This document shows, piece by piece, positions 27,882 through 36,480 of a stretch of 64,000 nt of DNA (position 1 is the first letter of the stretch; every line of letters starts with the position of its first letter). Made by a program: the position numbers and the translations under genes. The DNA is from Paludibaculum fermentans (GTDB lineage Bacteria; Acidobacteriota; Terriglobia; Bryobacterales; Bryobacteraceae): assembly GCF_015277775.1 (NCBI RefSeq), contig NZ_CP063849.1, positions 992,001 through 1,056,000 on the forward strand, written 5' to 3'. The notes beneath the pieces were generated by a model. That model had not been told where the DNA came from. It made no database searches and saw only the letters and a list, made by a program, of their open reading frames with translations.

Positions 27882-28067
27882 ATGCCGAAGATCAACCTCT
27901 CCCACTTCGAAGCCACCATGCTCTTCGCTTTGTTCACGAGCGCCGTGCTGGGCGTGGTGACAAAGAAGACCGACAAGGAACGCCTGCGTTATGGCCTGAC
28001 GTCGTTCGGCTGGTTTGCCGCGACTGTCTTTGGCCTGGGCTGGCTGATGTTCCTCGGCCACAGATAG
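27882..28067 (+). CDS. Small two-helix membrane protein
   Basis: A 61-residue protein with two hydrophobic segments (MLFALFTSAVLGVVTKKTDK region and SFGWFAATVFGLGWLMFLGH). The ATG at 27882 lies 4 bp after the stop of the DUF6677-like gene, so both are probably made together and may form one membrane complex. No family recognised. Confidence 0.65.
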   Translation: MPKINLSHFEATMLFALFTSAVLGVVTKKTDKERLRYGLTSFGWFAATVFGLGWLMFLGHR

Positions 28068-28278
28068 ACAGATTCAAGGTGGCCTCCGAAAGTGGGGCTG
28101 GTCCTCGCCTGGTTCTTGGGCGCGCATTTCGCTATCCCGAAGAGCTTTAGTCCGGCTTCGCGCAGAAGCAATCTGCCCGCCCCGCGGTGCGCGCGATTCG
28201 GCGGAATGTGGTACGCCGAATGGGCGGCGACATCGAGATGATTGCGCACAAATCCTGAAGGTCGTAGGATGGGGTTTC

Positions 28279-28308
28279 GTTGCGGATCTAGTGCAAATCC
28301 GGAGCCTG
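28279..28308 (+). repeat. Left copy of a diverged 30-bp coding repeat
   Basis: Matches 29380-29409 at 23 of 30 positions. Read in frame it encodes VADLVQIRSL against VTDLVQIRSL in the second copy, and five of the six differing codons are synonymous. It lies upstream of, and in frame with, the secreted-protein gene at 28336. The rest of the interval 28068-28335 holds no recognised gene. Confidence 0.5.
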
Positions 28309-28335
28309 TGTCTCGGAATCAGGCGGAAACCAGTG

Positions 28336-29313
28336 ATGCACCGGTGGAATTCCTTCCCGCTCGCGGCCGCGGCGGCCTTCCTTACCCTGAGCCTTGCATC
28401 CGAGGCAGACGCGCAGATTCTGGCGAGCCAGCCGGAGTTGTGCGGGCACCGTGAAGCCGGCGCAATTGCGCCTCCCGGCATCACGACGGTGCCGGACGAG
28501 AGCAGCGGCACGCAAGTCACGATGCAACTGGCCAAATCCGTTGTCACGATCCATCTGCCGGGCGTCGGCAGGGTGGAACAGGTGTGCCCGAATATCGCTG
28601 GCAAAACTCTGTTGTTTGGACGCGTGACCGAAATCTCCTTCGAGATTTACATCGTCGATTCATCCGATGGGCGCGTGCTGGACAAGGTCCTTGCCACCAC
28701 GCCCGCGATCTCTCCGGATCAGCATTGGCTGGCCTATCGAGCCTTCTGGCCGCGGTTCAGCGACCTTGAGCCCTCCGAAGAGTACCTGCTCTACGACCTG
28801 ACCGGCGATGCGGCAAGGAACACGGCGGTAGGCATGGAGGCCGACCTCTACTCCGGTCGGGGTTTCGTGTTGTACCCTCGCGTCGCGGACGGCAAGCCCT
28901 TCTCGCACGCCGGGCTTCCGCCCGCTTTGACCCATGTGTTTCGCGCGGATGCTTTGCGCTGGTCGGAGGATAGCAAGTCGCTTGTCTTCGCCGACTCCGT
29001 CGAGGATAGGCTGAGCGTGGTCATGGTGAGTATCGGGAAAACGAACCGGGACCTCACACAACGGACTATGGCGGTCACCCGAGCCCAAGTCTGCGGCGAT
29101 TCAAAGGACTGGGACGCGATGGAGGAGCGCCCCTTCTTGACATTGTCAGCAGTGGCTCGATCCGGTCGCCGCATCGCGCTGGACTTTCGGACGCTTGACC
29201 ATACTTGTCCTGACAAATCGGTGCTGGTCTCCGAGGATGAGTTCCAGGACGCATTGATGGAGACACCTGCGCCACCTTCACGGGAAGGACGGGTACCGGT
29301 GAAACTGAACTGA
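28336..29313 (+). CDS. Secreted hypothetical protein
   Basis: ATG at 28336 opens with a signal peptide (SFPLAAAAAFLTLSLASEADA); the mature part of about 300 residues looks like a beta-propeller (SPDQHWLAYRAFWPRF, LRWSEDSKSLVFADS, GRRIALDFRTLDH), in the style of TolB/WD40-like repeats that read out stored values. Four or five cysteines may form disulfides. No catalytic motif. The frame extends upstream to GTG at 28291 through a repeated peptide motif, but the signal peptide favours 28336. Confidence 0.7.
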   Translation: MHRWNSFPLAAAAAFLTLSLASEADAQILASQPELCGHREAGAIAPPGITTVPDESSGTQVTMQLAKSVVTIHLPGVGRVEQVCPNIAGKTLLFGRVTEISFEIYIVDSSDGRVLDKVLATTPAISPDQHWLAYRAFWPRFSDLEPSEEYLLYDLTGDAARNTAVGMEADLYSGRGFVLYPRVADGKPFSHAGLPPALTHVFRADALRWSEDSKSLVFADSVEDRLSVVMVSIGKTNRDLTQRTMAVTRAQVCGDSKDWDAMEERPFLTLSAVARSGRRIALDFRTLDHTCPDKSVLVSEDEFQDALMETPAPPSREGRVPVKLN

Positions 29314-29376
29314 CTTGGTGATCCGGCGGGCAGATTGTTGTCCGCCTGCCCTGCTTCGACAGGTGTACCCTGAAAC

Positions 29377-29928
29377 TTGGTCACCGACCTGGTGCAGATC
29401 CGGAGTCTGGCTGACGCGAAAGAGAGCGAGAACACCGAGTTTCGACGCTTCCTGCGCCATCACCATGTCCCTGACCAGGTCTTCTACAACGTTGCCGTCG
29501 AAATCGAACATTTCATCGACTGCCGGGCCTGCGCCAACTGCTGCCGGCAGACGCGCGTCAATGTGACGGAGCCGGAGATTGCCCGCATCGCGGCCTTCCT
29601 GAACGATCCGGTGGAGACCGACCTGCACGAGTATGTGGAAGAGGATCCGGTCGAACACCGGCTGATGCTGCGCCAGGAAAACGACGCCTGCGTGTTTCTG
29701 GATGGCAACTTATGCCTGATCTACGAGGCGCGTCCGGATGCCTGCCACAACTTTCCTCACGTCGACGCGCATGGCTCGACTTTGGGGAGCAGGATGTCGT
29801 CAGTCGTCCGGAATGCCTGGATCTGCCCCATCCTCTACAACGCGCTGGAGGAACATAAGCACCGCACCGGCTGGCATCACCACAAAGCGCAGTTTACTGG
29901 CACTTTCCCTGGCACACCGTCTCACTGA
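29377..29928 (+). CDS. YkgJ-type cysteine cluster protein
   Basis: The 183-residue protein has the CxxCCR motif (DCRACANCCRQ, about 49-59), then CVFLDGNLCLIYEARPDACHNF and WICPILYNAL, the spaced cysteines of the CxxCxxCC family, which likely bind a zinc or iron-sulfur centre. The precise role is unknown. TTG at 29377 follows an in-frame stop and is taken as start; a GTG at 29392 is the alternative. The gene end overlaps the convergent gene by 35 bp. Its N-terminal decapeptide is duplicated at 28279. Confidence 0.78.
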   Translation: MVTDLVQIRSLADAKESENTEFRRFLRHHHVPDQVFYNVAVEIEHFIDCRACANCCRQTRVNVTEPEIARIAAFLNDPVETDLHEYVEEDPVEHRLMLRQENDACVFLDGNLCLIYEARPDACHNFPHVDAHGSTLGSRMSSVVRNAWICPILYNALEEHKHRTGWHHHKAQFTGTFPGTPSH

Positions 29929-30823
29929 TCTTCTGCAGCGGACCCAACTCCTTCGTGCTGTTCACGGAAGGGCGCTGCACAGCGAAGACCTGCACCACGC
30001 TGCCGTCGCCGCTCTGCTTCGACGTGAAGACCTGTTTCTCGCGCAACTGCATGGCGCTGCTGTCGGGAATCGCGCGGCCCGGTGCCGCCGGTCCGAAGAC
30101 GTCCACTTCGCGCTTCTCCGTGCCATCCGCCTGCTTGGAGACTCGGGCCACGGTCTGCCGCGCCAGTTTCAGGCTGCCCGATGTGGCGGATTCATACTCG
30201 TCCACCTGCTCCTGCTGGACGCCGCCCTCCGTCTTTGACCGCACCACCTTGCGGCCCGCCTCGGAGAACCGGCCATTGGCGTCCCGCGTATACACGGTCT
30301 CGTCCCGCTCGCTGGAGGTCTTCTCCGTCGTCTCCTGGGCTACGCGGCGTTCGACGCGTTCAAAGCCGCCATTGATGGTATTGCGCTCGACCTCGGTCTC
30401 AGTCACGGCCGTATTGCCGGATTTGCGGGTCGAACTCACTGTGCGTTCCGCCGGCTGGAGATTGCCGTTGAGGTCGCCGCGGTAAACCGTCGACTTTTCC
30501 ACTGCCGTGCCGTCAGCGCGGGTTTCTGTCTCGGTCACCACTTTTTCCGGAGGCAGGGGATTGCCGGTCACATCGTAGCGCCTGACCGTGCGCTCCACCA
30601 CCCGCACTCCGCCCTCATTTTTGACGACCTTCTCTTCCACTTTCTCGATGGGCACGCTGCGCCCGTTCAGGTTGCGCTGGGTCTGGGCCGTGCGTCCGTC
30701 TCCGGCCTGGCTTTGAGACCAGTCGACGCGATGTCCATTGATGTCGTAGACCGCGGTGGTCGACTGGCTCTGCTGCGCCAACAGGGCCGCCGGCAACGCG
30801 AGTAGGAACGCAATGGTCCTCAT
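29894..30823 (-). CDS. Secreted protein built of about 32-residue tandem repeats
   Basis: A signal peptide (TIAFLLALPAALLAQ) leads a 309-residue protein. From residue 50 to about 244 I can align six successive repeats of 32-35 residues with the pattern Y-x-x-D-x-N-G-x-x-x-x-x-E-R-x-V-x(12)-E-x-x-V. Good examples start at 81 (RRYDVTGNPL), 114 (YRGDLNGNLQ), 146 (ERNTINGGFE) and 178 (YTRDANGRFS). This resembles beta-hairpin repeat proteins such as YD/RHS-like surface proteins, but they are charged and much shorter. Cysteines appear only at the end (CQGKCQ). Function unknown. Confidence 0.72.
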   Translation of the reverse strand: MRTIAFLLALPAALLAQQSQSTTAVYDINGHRVDWSQSQAGDGRTAQTQRNLNGRSVPIEKVEEKVVKNEGGVRVVERTVRRYDVTGNPLPPEKVVTETETRADGTAVEKSTVYRGDLNGNLQPAERTVSSTRKSGNTAVTETEVERNTINGGFERVERRVAQETTEKTSSERDETVYTRDANGRFSEAGRKVVRSKTEGGVQQEQVDEYESATSGSLKLARQTVARVSKQADGTEKREVDVFGPAAPGRAIPDSSAMQLREKQVFTSKQSGDGSVVQVFAVQRPSVNSTKELGPLQKISETVCQGKCQ

Positions 30824-30865
30824 GTCCTGATTATCGGCTGAAGGCGCGCCCGCCTTTATGGGGGC

Positions 30866-33529
30866 CTATTCTTCGCGTAGGGCCCGCAGTGGATCGACCC
30901 GCCCGGCGCGGATCGAAGGCGCCAGCATCGAGAGCGCGGCGGAGCCCAGCAGCAGCACCAACACCCACCCGTAGAGGCGCCCATCCCAGGGCCCCATCCC
31001 CATCTGTTGAGTGAAGCGCGACAACAGCTTCACCAGGCCCGCGGCAAACGGCAGGCCGGCCACCAGGCCCACCACCACGGGCTTTAACCCCGCCTTCATC
31101 ATCAGCGATGACACCTCGCCCGCCTTCGCGCCCAGCGCCAGCCGGATGCCCAACTCGCGGGTCCTCTGGCTTACCGTGAACGCCAGCACTCCGTAGATTC
31201 CGATCATCGCCAGCACCACGGCCAGCCCGCTGATTGCCGCCACCACGCCGGCCAGCGGCTTCAGTGCCGCGAGCAGCTCCTCATAGACCAGCGTCAGCGT
31301 CTGCGTCCCCCGCATCAGGCCCGGCTCGGACTTCAGCCGCAACTCCTGTAGCGCGCGCTCCAATGCTGCCCCCTCGCCGCTGAATCGGGTGAGCAGAAAC
31401 GTCCGTTCGCGCCCCAGCGCTACGGGTAGATAGACCACATTCGGGCTCTCGGTCGGGATGGGCCCCGTGGAGGCCACCACGCCGATCACCTGCGCCCGGA
31501 TCCGTCCGCCCGGCTGCTCCACTTCCAGCCGCTGACCCAGCGGATCCACTCCAGGGAAGAACGCCTGCGCCGCCTCCTGCGCCAGCACCGCCGGCCAGAC
31601 CTCGGCGCTGGTCCACTCCAACTCCGCCGGAGAGAACGTGCGGCCCAAGCGCAGAGGCAGGCCCATCGCCGGGAAGTAGCCGGCATCGGTCAACCGCGCG
31701 GCGCCGCTCCGTCGGGAGCCATCCGGCAGCACGACTTCGCGCCGGTGAGCCCCGCGCATCGGCAGGCCATCGGCAAACGAGACCACCTGGACCCCCGGCA
31801 GCACGGCCACCCGCCGCCGCAACTCGTCCTGTGTCCGCAGCGCCCGGGCCGCATCGTACGACTCCGAACGGAACCACAGATCCGTCACCATCAGGGTATC
31901 CGGCCGGAACTGGCTGCCCATCTCGCGCACCGATTCCACCGTGCGCAGCAGCAGCCCCGAGCCCAGCAGCAGCACCAGGCTCGCCGCCACCTGCACCGAC
32001 ACCAGCCAGCCGCGGAATCTTCGCCGCCCTGACCACACCGACCCCGTGCCCTTCAGCGACGAGTAGATGTCCAGTTTCACGGATTCGAACGCTGGAGCCA
32101 TTCCCGCCAGCAGTCCGGCCAGCAGCGCCGCCGCCGCCGTATAGCCCAGGATTCTCAGATCCAAACGGAACTCCGGCGCCAGGATCGGACGCTGCGGAGC
32201 GGGAATGATGATCGCCAGCAACGGCGGCACTCGCAGTGCCAGCCACAGGCTCAAGGCGCCCGCGCCCGCCGCCAGCAGCACGCTCTCTGTGAAGAGTTGC
32301 CGCAGCAACCGCCCGCGGCCCGCCCCCAGGCTCAGCCGCACCGCCACTTCCCGCTGCCGCACTGCCGCCCGCGACAGCAGCAGCGAGGCCACGTTGGAGC
32401 AGGCGATCAGCAGCACCAGCGCCATCGCCGCCTGCAAGAGGGGCAGGATCAGCATCAGCTTGGGACGCAGGAACGGCCGCTGTACCATCGAACCGTCCGT
32501 CACCAGCACATCCATCGACTCGCGCGGATTCTGCGTATCGAATTGCCGCGCCACTGCATTCAGCTCCTCATGCAGCTGCCGCAGGTTCGCACCCGGCTTC
32601 ATCCGGCCCACCACTTCCAGCCACCGGGTGGTGTGAAACAGCCCCGCGTCCGAGCCCAACAGGCGTTGGAACGATAGCGGCGCGACGAAATCGGCCGCGC
32701 CCATGGCGCGATTGTCGAAGGACTCCGGCAGCACGCCGATGACGGTCAGCGTTCGCCCCTCCAGACGCACCTTCTGGCCCAGCACCCCGGCATCGGCACG
32801 AAACGTCTGCCTCCACCGCCGTTCCCCGATCAGCGCCACGGAGCCGTCGCCCGCCGGCGCGCATTCCTCCTGCGTGAACCACCGCCCCAACAACGGCTGC
32901 CGTACCCCTACCACGCTCATGGCGTCGTAGGAGACAAGTTTCACCTGCGTCCGATTGGCCGTCGTGTCATTGGCTTCATAGGCCGGGTGCCACTCGCTCC
33001 AGCCCGCCAGTTGGACCAGTGACGGCGCCTGGCTCCGATACGCCAGGAATTCGTCATACGAGACCCCGCGATCGCCCTCCTGCGCCCACTGTCCGTTCGG
33101 TGGCGCCACCAGCTTCTGCGGGTAAAACTGGACAAACCCCCGGCCGTCCACCTCCGCCTGGCCATCCAGCATGACCGTGTTCAGGAAGGTGAAGACACTG
33201 GTGTTCGCCCCAATCCCCAACGCCAGCGTCCCAATGGCCGCCGCGGCGAAGCCCGGGTTCCGCCGCCAGCCCCGCAGGGCATACTGGATGTCCTGCCACG
33301 CCGACTCCACCAGCGGCCAGCCCCGCTGGTCCTGGTTCGCCTCTTTCAATGAGTCGACGCCGCCCAGCTTCAGCCGGGCCGCCCGCCGCGCATCCCGCTC
33401 ACTCAGCCCCCTCGCCTGGTACTCGTCCGTCAACATTGCGAGGTGAGCGGCCAGTTCCTCGTCGAACTCCGCGTCCAGGCGGCGCTTGCCCCACAGCGCC
33501 AGCAACTTCGCCAACAGCAACTTCCTCAT
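30866..33529 (-). CDS. Duplicated MacB-like ABC transporter permease (ADOP type)
   Basis: The 887-residue inner-membrane protein has an N-terminal helical region (RRLDAEFDEELAAHLAMLTD), a first transmembrane helix and MacB_PCD periplasmic domain (about 90-330), three FtsX helices (about 365-480), then a second helix-PCD-FtsX set (about 505-880). This double layout and the N-terminal extension are those of the acidobacterial duplicated orphan permease family, usually with no ATPase beside it. It ends with the typical RVDPLRALREE. PadR overlaps its start by 4 bp, forming a regulator-permease operon. The substrate is unknown. Confidence 0.93.
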   Translation of the reverse strand: MRKLLLAKLLALWGKRRLDAEFDEELAAHLAMLTDEYQARGLSERDARRAARLKLGGVDSLKEANQDQRGWPLVESAWQDIQYALRGWRRNPGFAAAAIGTLALGIGANTSVFTFLNTVMLDGQAEVDGRGFVQFYPQKLVAPPNGQWAQEGDRGVSYDEFLAYRSQAPSLVQLAGWSEWHPAYEANDTTANRTQVKLVSYDAMSVVGVRQPLLGRWFTQEECAPAGDGSVALIGERRWRQTFRADAGVLGQKVRLEGRTLTVIGVLPESFDNRAMGAADFVAPLSFQRLLGSDAGLFHTTRWLEVVGRMKPGANLRQLHEELNAVARQFDTQNPRESMDVLVTDGSMVQRPFLRPKLMLILPLLQAAMALVLLIACSNVASLLLSRAAVRQREVAVRLSLGAGRGRLLRQLFTESVLLAAGAGALSLWLALRVPPLLAIIIPAPQRPILAPEFRLDLRILGYTAAAALLAGLLAGMAPAFESVKLDIYSSLKGTGSVWSGRRRFRGWLVSVQVAASLVLLLGSGLLLRTVESVREMGSQFRPDTLMVTDLWFRSESYDAARALRTQDELRRRVAVLPGVQVVSFADGLPMRGAHRREVVLPDGSRRSGAARLTDAGYFPAMGLPLRLGRTFSPAELEWTSAEVWPAVLAQEAAQAFFPGVDPLGQRLEVEQPGGRIRAQVIGVVASTGPIPTESPNVVYLPVALGRERTFLLTRFSGEGAALERALQELRLKSEPGLMRGTQTLTLVYEELLAALKPLAGVVAAISGLAVVLAMIGIYGVLAFTVSQRTRELGIRLALGAKAGEVSSLMMKAGLKPVVVGLVAGLPFAAGLVKLLSRFTQQMGMGPWDGRLYGWVLVLLLGSAALSMLAPSIRAGRVDPLRALREE

Positions 33530-33879
33530 GCCGGTCCACCCCCCTTCAGGGCAAACAGTTTCGCCATCACATCCGACAGCCGCTGCCAGTTGTGGGTTTC
33601 GCTGGCGAGTTGGTTGCGCCCGTCCTCGCTGATGGAATAGAACTTGGCCTTGCGTTTGTTGTCGGATTCACCCCACTCCGAACTGATCCAGCCGCGCTGC
33701 TCGAGGCGCACCAGCGATGCGTAGATCGTCCCTTGATTCAATAGGATAGAGTCGCCGCTCACCTGTTCGATGCGGCGTGCGATGCCGTAGCCGTGCAGCC
33801 GCCCGAGGGCGAGCAGGGTCTGCAGGACCATCAGGTCGAGGGTCCCCTGTAACAGTTCCAGACGTTCCGGTTCCGACAT
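33526..33879 (-). CDS. PadR family transcriptional regulator
   Basis: A 117-residue winged-helix protein: LLQGTLDLMVLQTLLALGRL, YGIARRIEQVS, LNQGTIYASLVRLEQRGWIS and the basic RKAKFYSISEDGR wing. The ATG at 33879 has AAAGGAG 8 nt upstream and is preferred over a longer frame from 33936. It overlaps the permease gene by 4 bp and probably represses the operon from the palindrome at 33914-33946. PadR-permease pairs of this form are frequent in Acidobacteria. Confidence 0.93.
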   Translation of the reverse strand: MSEPERLELLQGTLDLMVLQTLLALGRLHGYGIARRIEQVSGDSILLNQGTIYASLVRLEQRGWISSEWGESDNKRKAKFYSISEDGRNQLASETHNWQRLSDVMAKLFALKGGGPA

Positions 33880-33913
33880 CGTGCTGTCTCCTTTGGGATG
33901 ACCACATATATGC

Positions 33914-33946
33914 CATAATTCCTGTGGTGTGTCCACAGGAATTATG
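33914..33946. promoter_or_regulatory. Perfect 14-bp inverted repeat, candidate PadR operator
   Basis: CATAATTCCTGTGG (33914-33927) and its exact reverse complement (33933-33946) flank a 5-bp spacer. It lies 35 bp upstream of the PadR start and 50 bp upstream of the divergent miaB start, where it could control either promoter. No T-run follows on either side, so a terminator is less likely. Confidence 0.65.
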
Positions 33947-33995
33947 AGACATGGGGGAATCTGACAGAAAACGCTACAATTGTTGGATAGGGGCT

Positions 33996-35330
33996 ATGAA
34001 AAGCTTTTACCTCGAAACCTTCGGCTGCCAGATGAATGTCCATGACTCCGAGAAAGTCATCGGCACACTGGAGCAGCGTGGCTACGCTCAGGTCGACACC
34101 GCCGATGCGGCTGACCTCGTGCTGTATAACACCTGCAGTATCCGTGACAAAGCCGAGCAGAAGGTCTTCCACCGCCTGCAGGAAGGCAAGCGGGTCAAGG
34201 GCAAGGTTTTTGGTGTCCTCGGCTGTGTCGCCCAGCAGGAGGGCGAGAAGATCTTCGAGCGCGCTCCGCATGTCAGCCTGGTGGTCGGTTCAGCCAGCTA
34301 TACAAAGCTGGGTGAACTCCTGGTGCGGATCGAAGCGGGCGAGCGCAAGGTGACCGGCCTGAGCCTGGACACTGAAGACACGTTCGAAACACCCCTCACC
34401 CGCCGCGACAACCCGCACCGCGCCTACATCACGATCATCGAAGGCTGCGACAAGAGCTGCGCCTACTGCGTCGTCCCCTTCACTCGCGGACCTGAGCGCA
34501 GCCGCACTTCGCAGAGCGTGATCGACGAGACCGCGAAGCTCGCCTCGAGCGGCTATTCCGAGATCCAGCTATTGGGCCAGAACGTCAACAGCTACCGGGA
34601 CCCTTCGCCGGCGGGCTGGGACTTCGCGCGCCTGCTGGAGGCCGTGGGCAGCGTGCCGGGCATCCGCCGCGTGCGCTTCACGACGTCCCATCCGCGCGAT
34701 TTCGTGAAAGAGATCATCGACGCCATCGACCGTACGGAGACGCTCTGCAACCAGGTGCACCTGCCCGTCCAGAGCGGCTCGTCGCGCGTGCTGGCGGCCA
34801 TGCAGCGGCAATACACACGCGATCAGTACATGCAGCGCATCGAGTGGATGAAGAACGCGAAGCGCGACATCGCCATCTCGACGGACATCATCGTAGGCTT
34901 CCCTGGTGAGACCGACGAGGATTTCGAGCATACCCTCCACCTGCTGGACGAGGTGGAGTACGACAGCATTTTCAGCTTCAAGTATTCGCAGCGGCCCAAT
35001 ACGCCGGCGCTGAAGCTCGAGGACCAGATCCCCGAGGAAGAGAAGAGCCGGCGGCTCACCATCCTGCAGGAACGCCAGCGCGCCATCCAGATGCGGCGCA
35101 ACACCAACCTGGTGGGCGGGCGGCAGGAGGTGCTGGTGGAGGGTTCCAACAGCTCCACCGGGCAGTGGATCGGCCGCACGTCGCAGAACCGGATCCTGAA
35201 TTTCACCACCGCGCCGCGTCCGGATGGCACGGTGATTCCGCGTGAGCGGATGATCGGCAACTACCTGCCGGTGCGGGTCACGCGCGCGGGTCCGAACTCT
35301 CTGGTGGGCGAATGTGCTATAGCGGTGTAA
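33996..35330 (+). CDS. miaB: tRNA-2-methylthio-N6-dimethylallyladenosine synthase
   Basis: Radical-SAM methylthiotransferase that converts i6A37 to ms2i6A37 in tRNA. N-terminal UPF0004 cysteines C11, C47 and C77 hold the auxiliary 4Fe-4S cluster; CDKSCAYC (151-158) is the radical-SAM CxxxCxxC; a TRAM domain closes the protein (about 375-440). ATG at 33996 has AGGGG just upstream and gives the canonical start MKSFYLETFGCQMN. It is followed after 16 bp by the bifunctional nuclease gene. Confidence 0.95.
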   Translation: MKSFYLETFGCQMNVHDSEKVIGTLEQRGYAQVDTADAADLVLYNTCSIRDKAEQKVFHRLQEGKRVKGKVFGVLGCVAQQEGEKIFERAPHVSLVVGSASYTKLGELLVRIEAGERKVTGLSLDTEDTFETPLTRRDNPHRAYITIIEGCDKSCAYCVVPFTRGPERSRTSQSVIDETAKLASSGYSEIQLLGQNVNSYRDPSPAGWDFARLLEAVGSVPGIRRVRFTTSHPRDFVKEIIDAIDRTETLCNQVHLPVQSGSSRVLAAMQRQYTRDQYMQRIEWMKNAKRDIAISTDIIVGFPGETDEDFEHTLHLLDEVEYDSIFSFKYSQRPNTPALKLEDQIPEEEKSRRLTILQERQRAIQMRRNTNLVGGRQEVLVEGSNSSTGQWIGRTSQNRILNFTTAPRPDGTVIPRERMIGNYLPVRVTRAGPNSLVGECAIAV

Positions 35331-35346
35331 GGAAGGCGGGACTCCA

Positions 35347-35832
35347 ATGGAAGTCGAGATGAAGATTCGCGGGCTGATGATGGACCCTGTCACCAATATG
35401 CCCATCGTGATTCTCAAGGATGCCAATGGCGGGCAGATCCTGCCCATCTGGGTTGGGATTTACGAAGCCAACGCCATCGCCCTGGAGATCGAAAAGGTGA
35501 GCACCCCGCGTCCCATGACCCACGACCTGATCAAGAACGTGCTGCTGGGGCTCGAAACAGGAGTCCGCAAAGTTGTTGTGAGCGAGCTGCGCGACGACAC
35601 GTTCTACGCCGTCATCTGGCTGGAACGCGACGGCGAAATCATCAGCATCGATTCGCGTCCCAGCGACGCCCTGGCCCTCGCACTGCGGCTGGACTGCCCC
35701 ATCTATGTAGAGGAGCAGGTCCTCAAGACTTCGAAAAGCACGGCCAATGTCTCCGATAAGGTGACCAATGAGGAACTCCGGCGCTGGCTGGAAGGGCTCA
35801 ACGACGAGGACTTCGGGCGCTATAAAATGTAG
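35347..35832 (+). CDS. Bifunctional nuclease (DUF151) domain protein
   Basis: A 161-residue protein: GLMMDPVTNMPIVILKD, LPIWVGIYEANAIALEIEK, DLIKNVLLGL and SIDSRPSDALALALR, the conserved core of the BFN/DUF151 domain. Plant members have been reported as nucleases; the bacterial role is unclear. The acidic C-terminus includes NEELRRWLEGLNDEDFGRYK, a short UVR-like segment. It follows miaB by 16 bp and is probably in the same operon. Confidence 0.88.
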   Translation: MEVEMKIRGLMMDPVTNMPIVILKDANGGQILPIWVGIYEANAIALEIEKVSTPRPMTHDLIKNVLLGLETGVRKVVVSELRDDTFYAVIWLERDGEIISIDSRPSDALALALRLDCPIYVEEQVLKTSKSTANVSDKVTNEELRRWLEGLNDEDFGRYKM

Positions 35833-35839
35833 GTTTTCC

Positions 35840-36151
35840 GTGACCCCGGACATCCTGATTCAACTGGAAAAGCTGGCGGCCGCGGGTATCGAAATTATCC
35901 CCACGCCGCAAACCCCATCGCATTTCGTCTTCTCGCGCGACGGCTGCGTGGTGCTGGTGGAGCGCCGTGGCGAAGGTTTCGGCTCCATCGGTTCACCTGG
36001 CTTACTGAGCGAAAAGGGTGGATTTGCGGCCCTCGTGGACAGGGCGGGGCAGGCGTGGTTCGTCGCCAAGGGCGAAGAACGCCCGGCCCAACCAGGCGAA
36101 GCCGAAGCCGCCCGCAGGCTTTTTACAGATCTGAAGTCAGCTTTGCGCTAA
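35840..36151 (+). CDS. Small conserved hypothetical protein
   Basis: GTG at 35840, 7 bp after the DUF151 stop, starts a 103-residue soluble protein: ILIQLEKLAAAGIEIIPTPQ, FVFSRDGCVVLVERRGEGFG, GLLSEKGGFAALVDRAGQAW, then a helix ending LFTDLKSALR. It appears to be a small alpha/beta domain without known motifs. Spacing puts it third in the miaB transcript. Its last codons contain the TTTACAGATC element of the following small gene. Confidence 0.7.
   Translation: MTPDILIQLEKLAAAGIEIIPTPQTPSHFVFSRDGCVVLVERRGEGFGSIGSPGLLSEKGGFAALVDRAGQAWFVAKGEERPAQPGEAEAARRLFTDLKSALR
36122..36131 (+). promoter_or_regulatory. Conserved TTTACAGATC element, copy 1
   Basis: Lies exactly 60 nt before the GTG at 36182 and inside the last codons of the preceding gene. 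The same decamer occurs 60 nt before the two paralogues at 36579 and 38793. It may be a binding or promoter element, or duplicated sequence. Confidence 0.5.
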
Positions 36152-36181
36152 CATCCGTCCTTTTCCACCGTATTACTAGGT

Positions 36182-36433
36182 GTGAAGAGACAAACACAGT
36201 TCGGAACCGGCGCCCCGATGGCGACGCTCGCTGTGCTCGCTCTCGTCCTGTCCGGCATGGGTGCTCTTTCGCCGTTGCGTGCATTGCCCGCGACGGCTCA
36301 GCGCTTCGTCTGTTACATGACCGCCCTGGACCAGAGCGGCCAGCATCTCAGCCTGTGGGACAAAGTTACCTACAGCCTGGTGCTCTCGGGACCCAATCCC
36401 AAGCAACCCAACCCCACGCAGGCCCGCATCTGA
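36182..36433 (+). CDS. Small membrane or secreted protein, family copy 1
   Basis: An 83-residue protein with GTG start. Order: basic N-terminus with QFG (residues 6-8), one hydrophobic segment (about 14-33, TLAVLALVLSGMGALSPL), the block RALPATAQRFVCYMTALDQS, then WDKVTYSLVLSGPNPKQ. An in-frame TAA at 36149 limits the start. Two paralogues lie at 36579 and 38793. The ALPATAQ stretch could be a signal-peptidase site that frees a peptide of about 45 residues; otherwise the protein is single-pass. No Shine-Dalgarno sequence is seen. No family recognised. Confidence 0.7.
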   Translation: MKRQTQFGTGAPMATLAVLALVLSGMGALSPLRALPATAQRFVCYMTALDQSGQHLSLWDKVTYSLVLSGPNPKQPNPTQARI

Positions 36434-36480
36434 AGAACGGCCGTTGAAATCCGGCCGGCGGTGCGGCGTCTCCACGAACT

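Noticed and set aside
36122-36131. TTTACAGATC as a -35 promoter box (TTTACA near TTGACA)
   Set aside because: No reasonable -10 box lies 16-18 bp downstream in any of the three copies.
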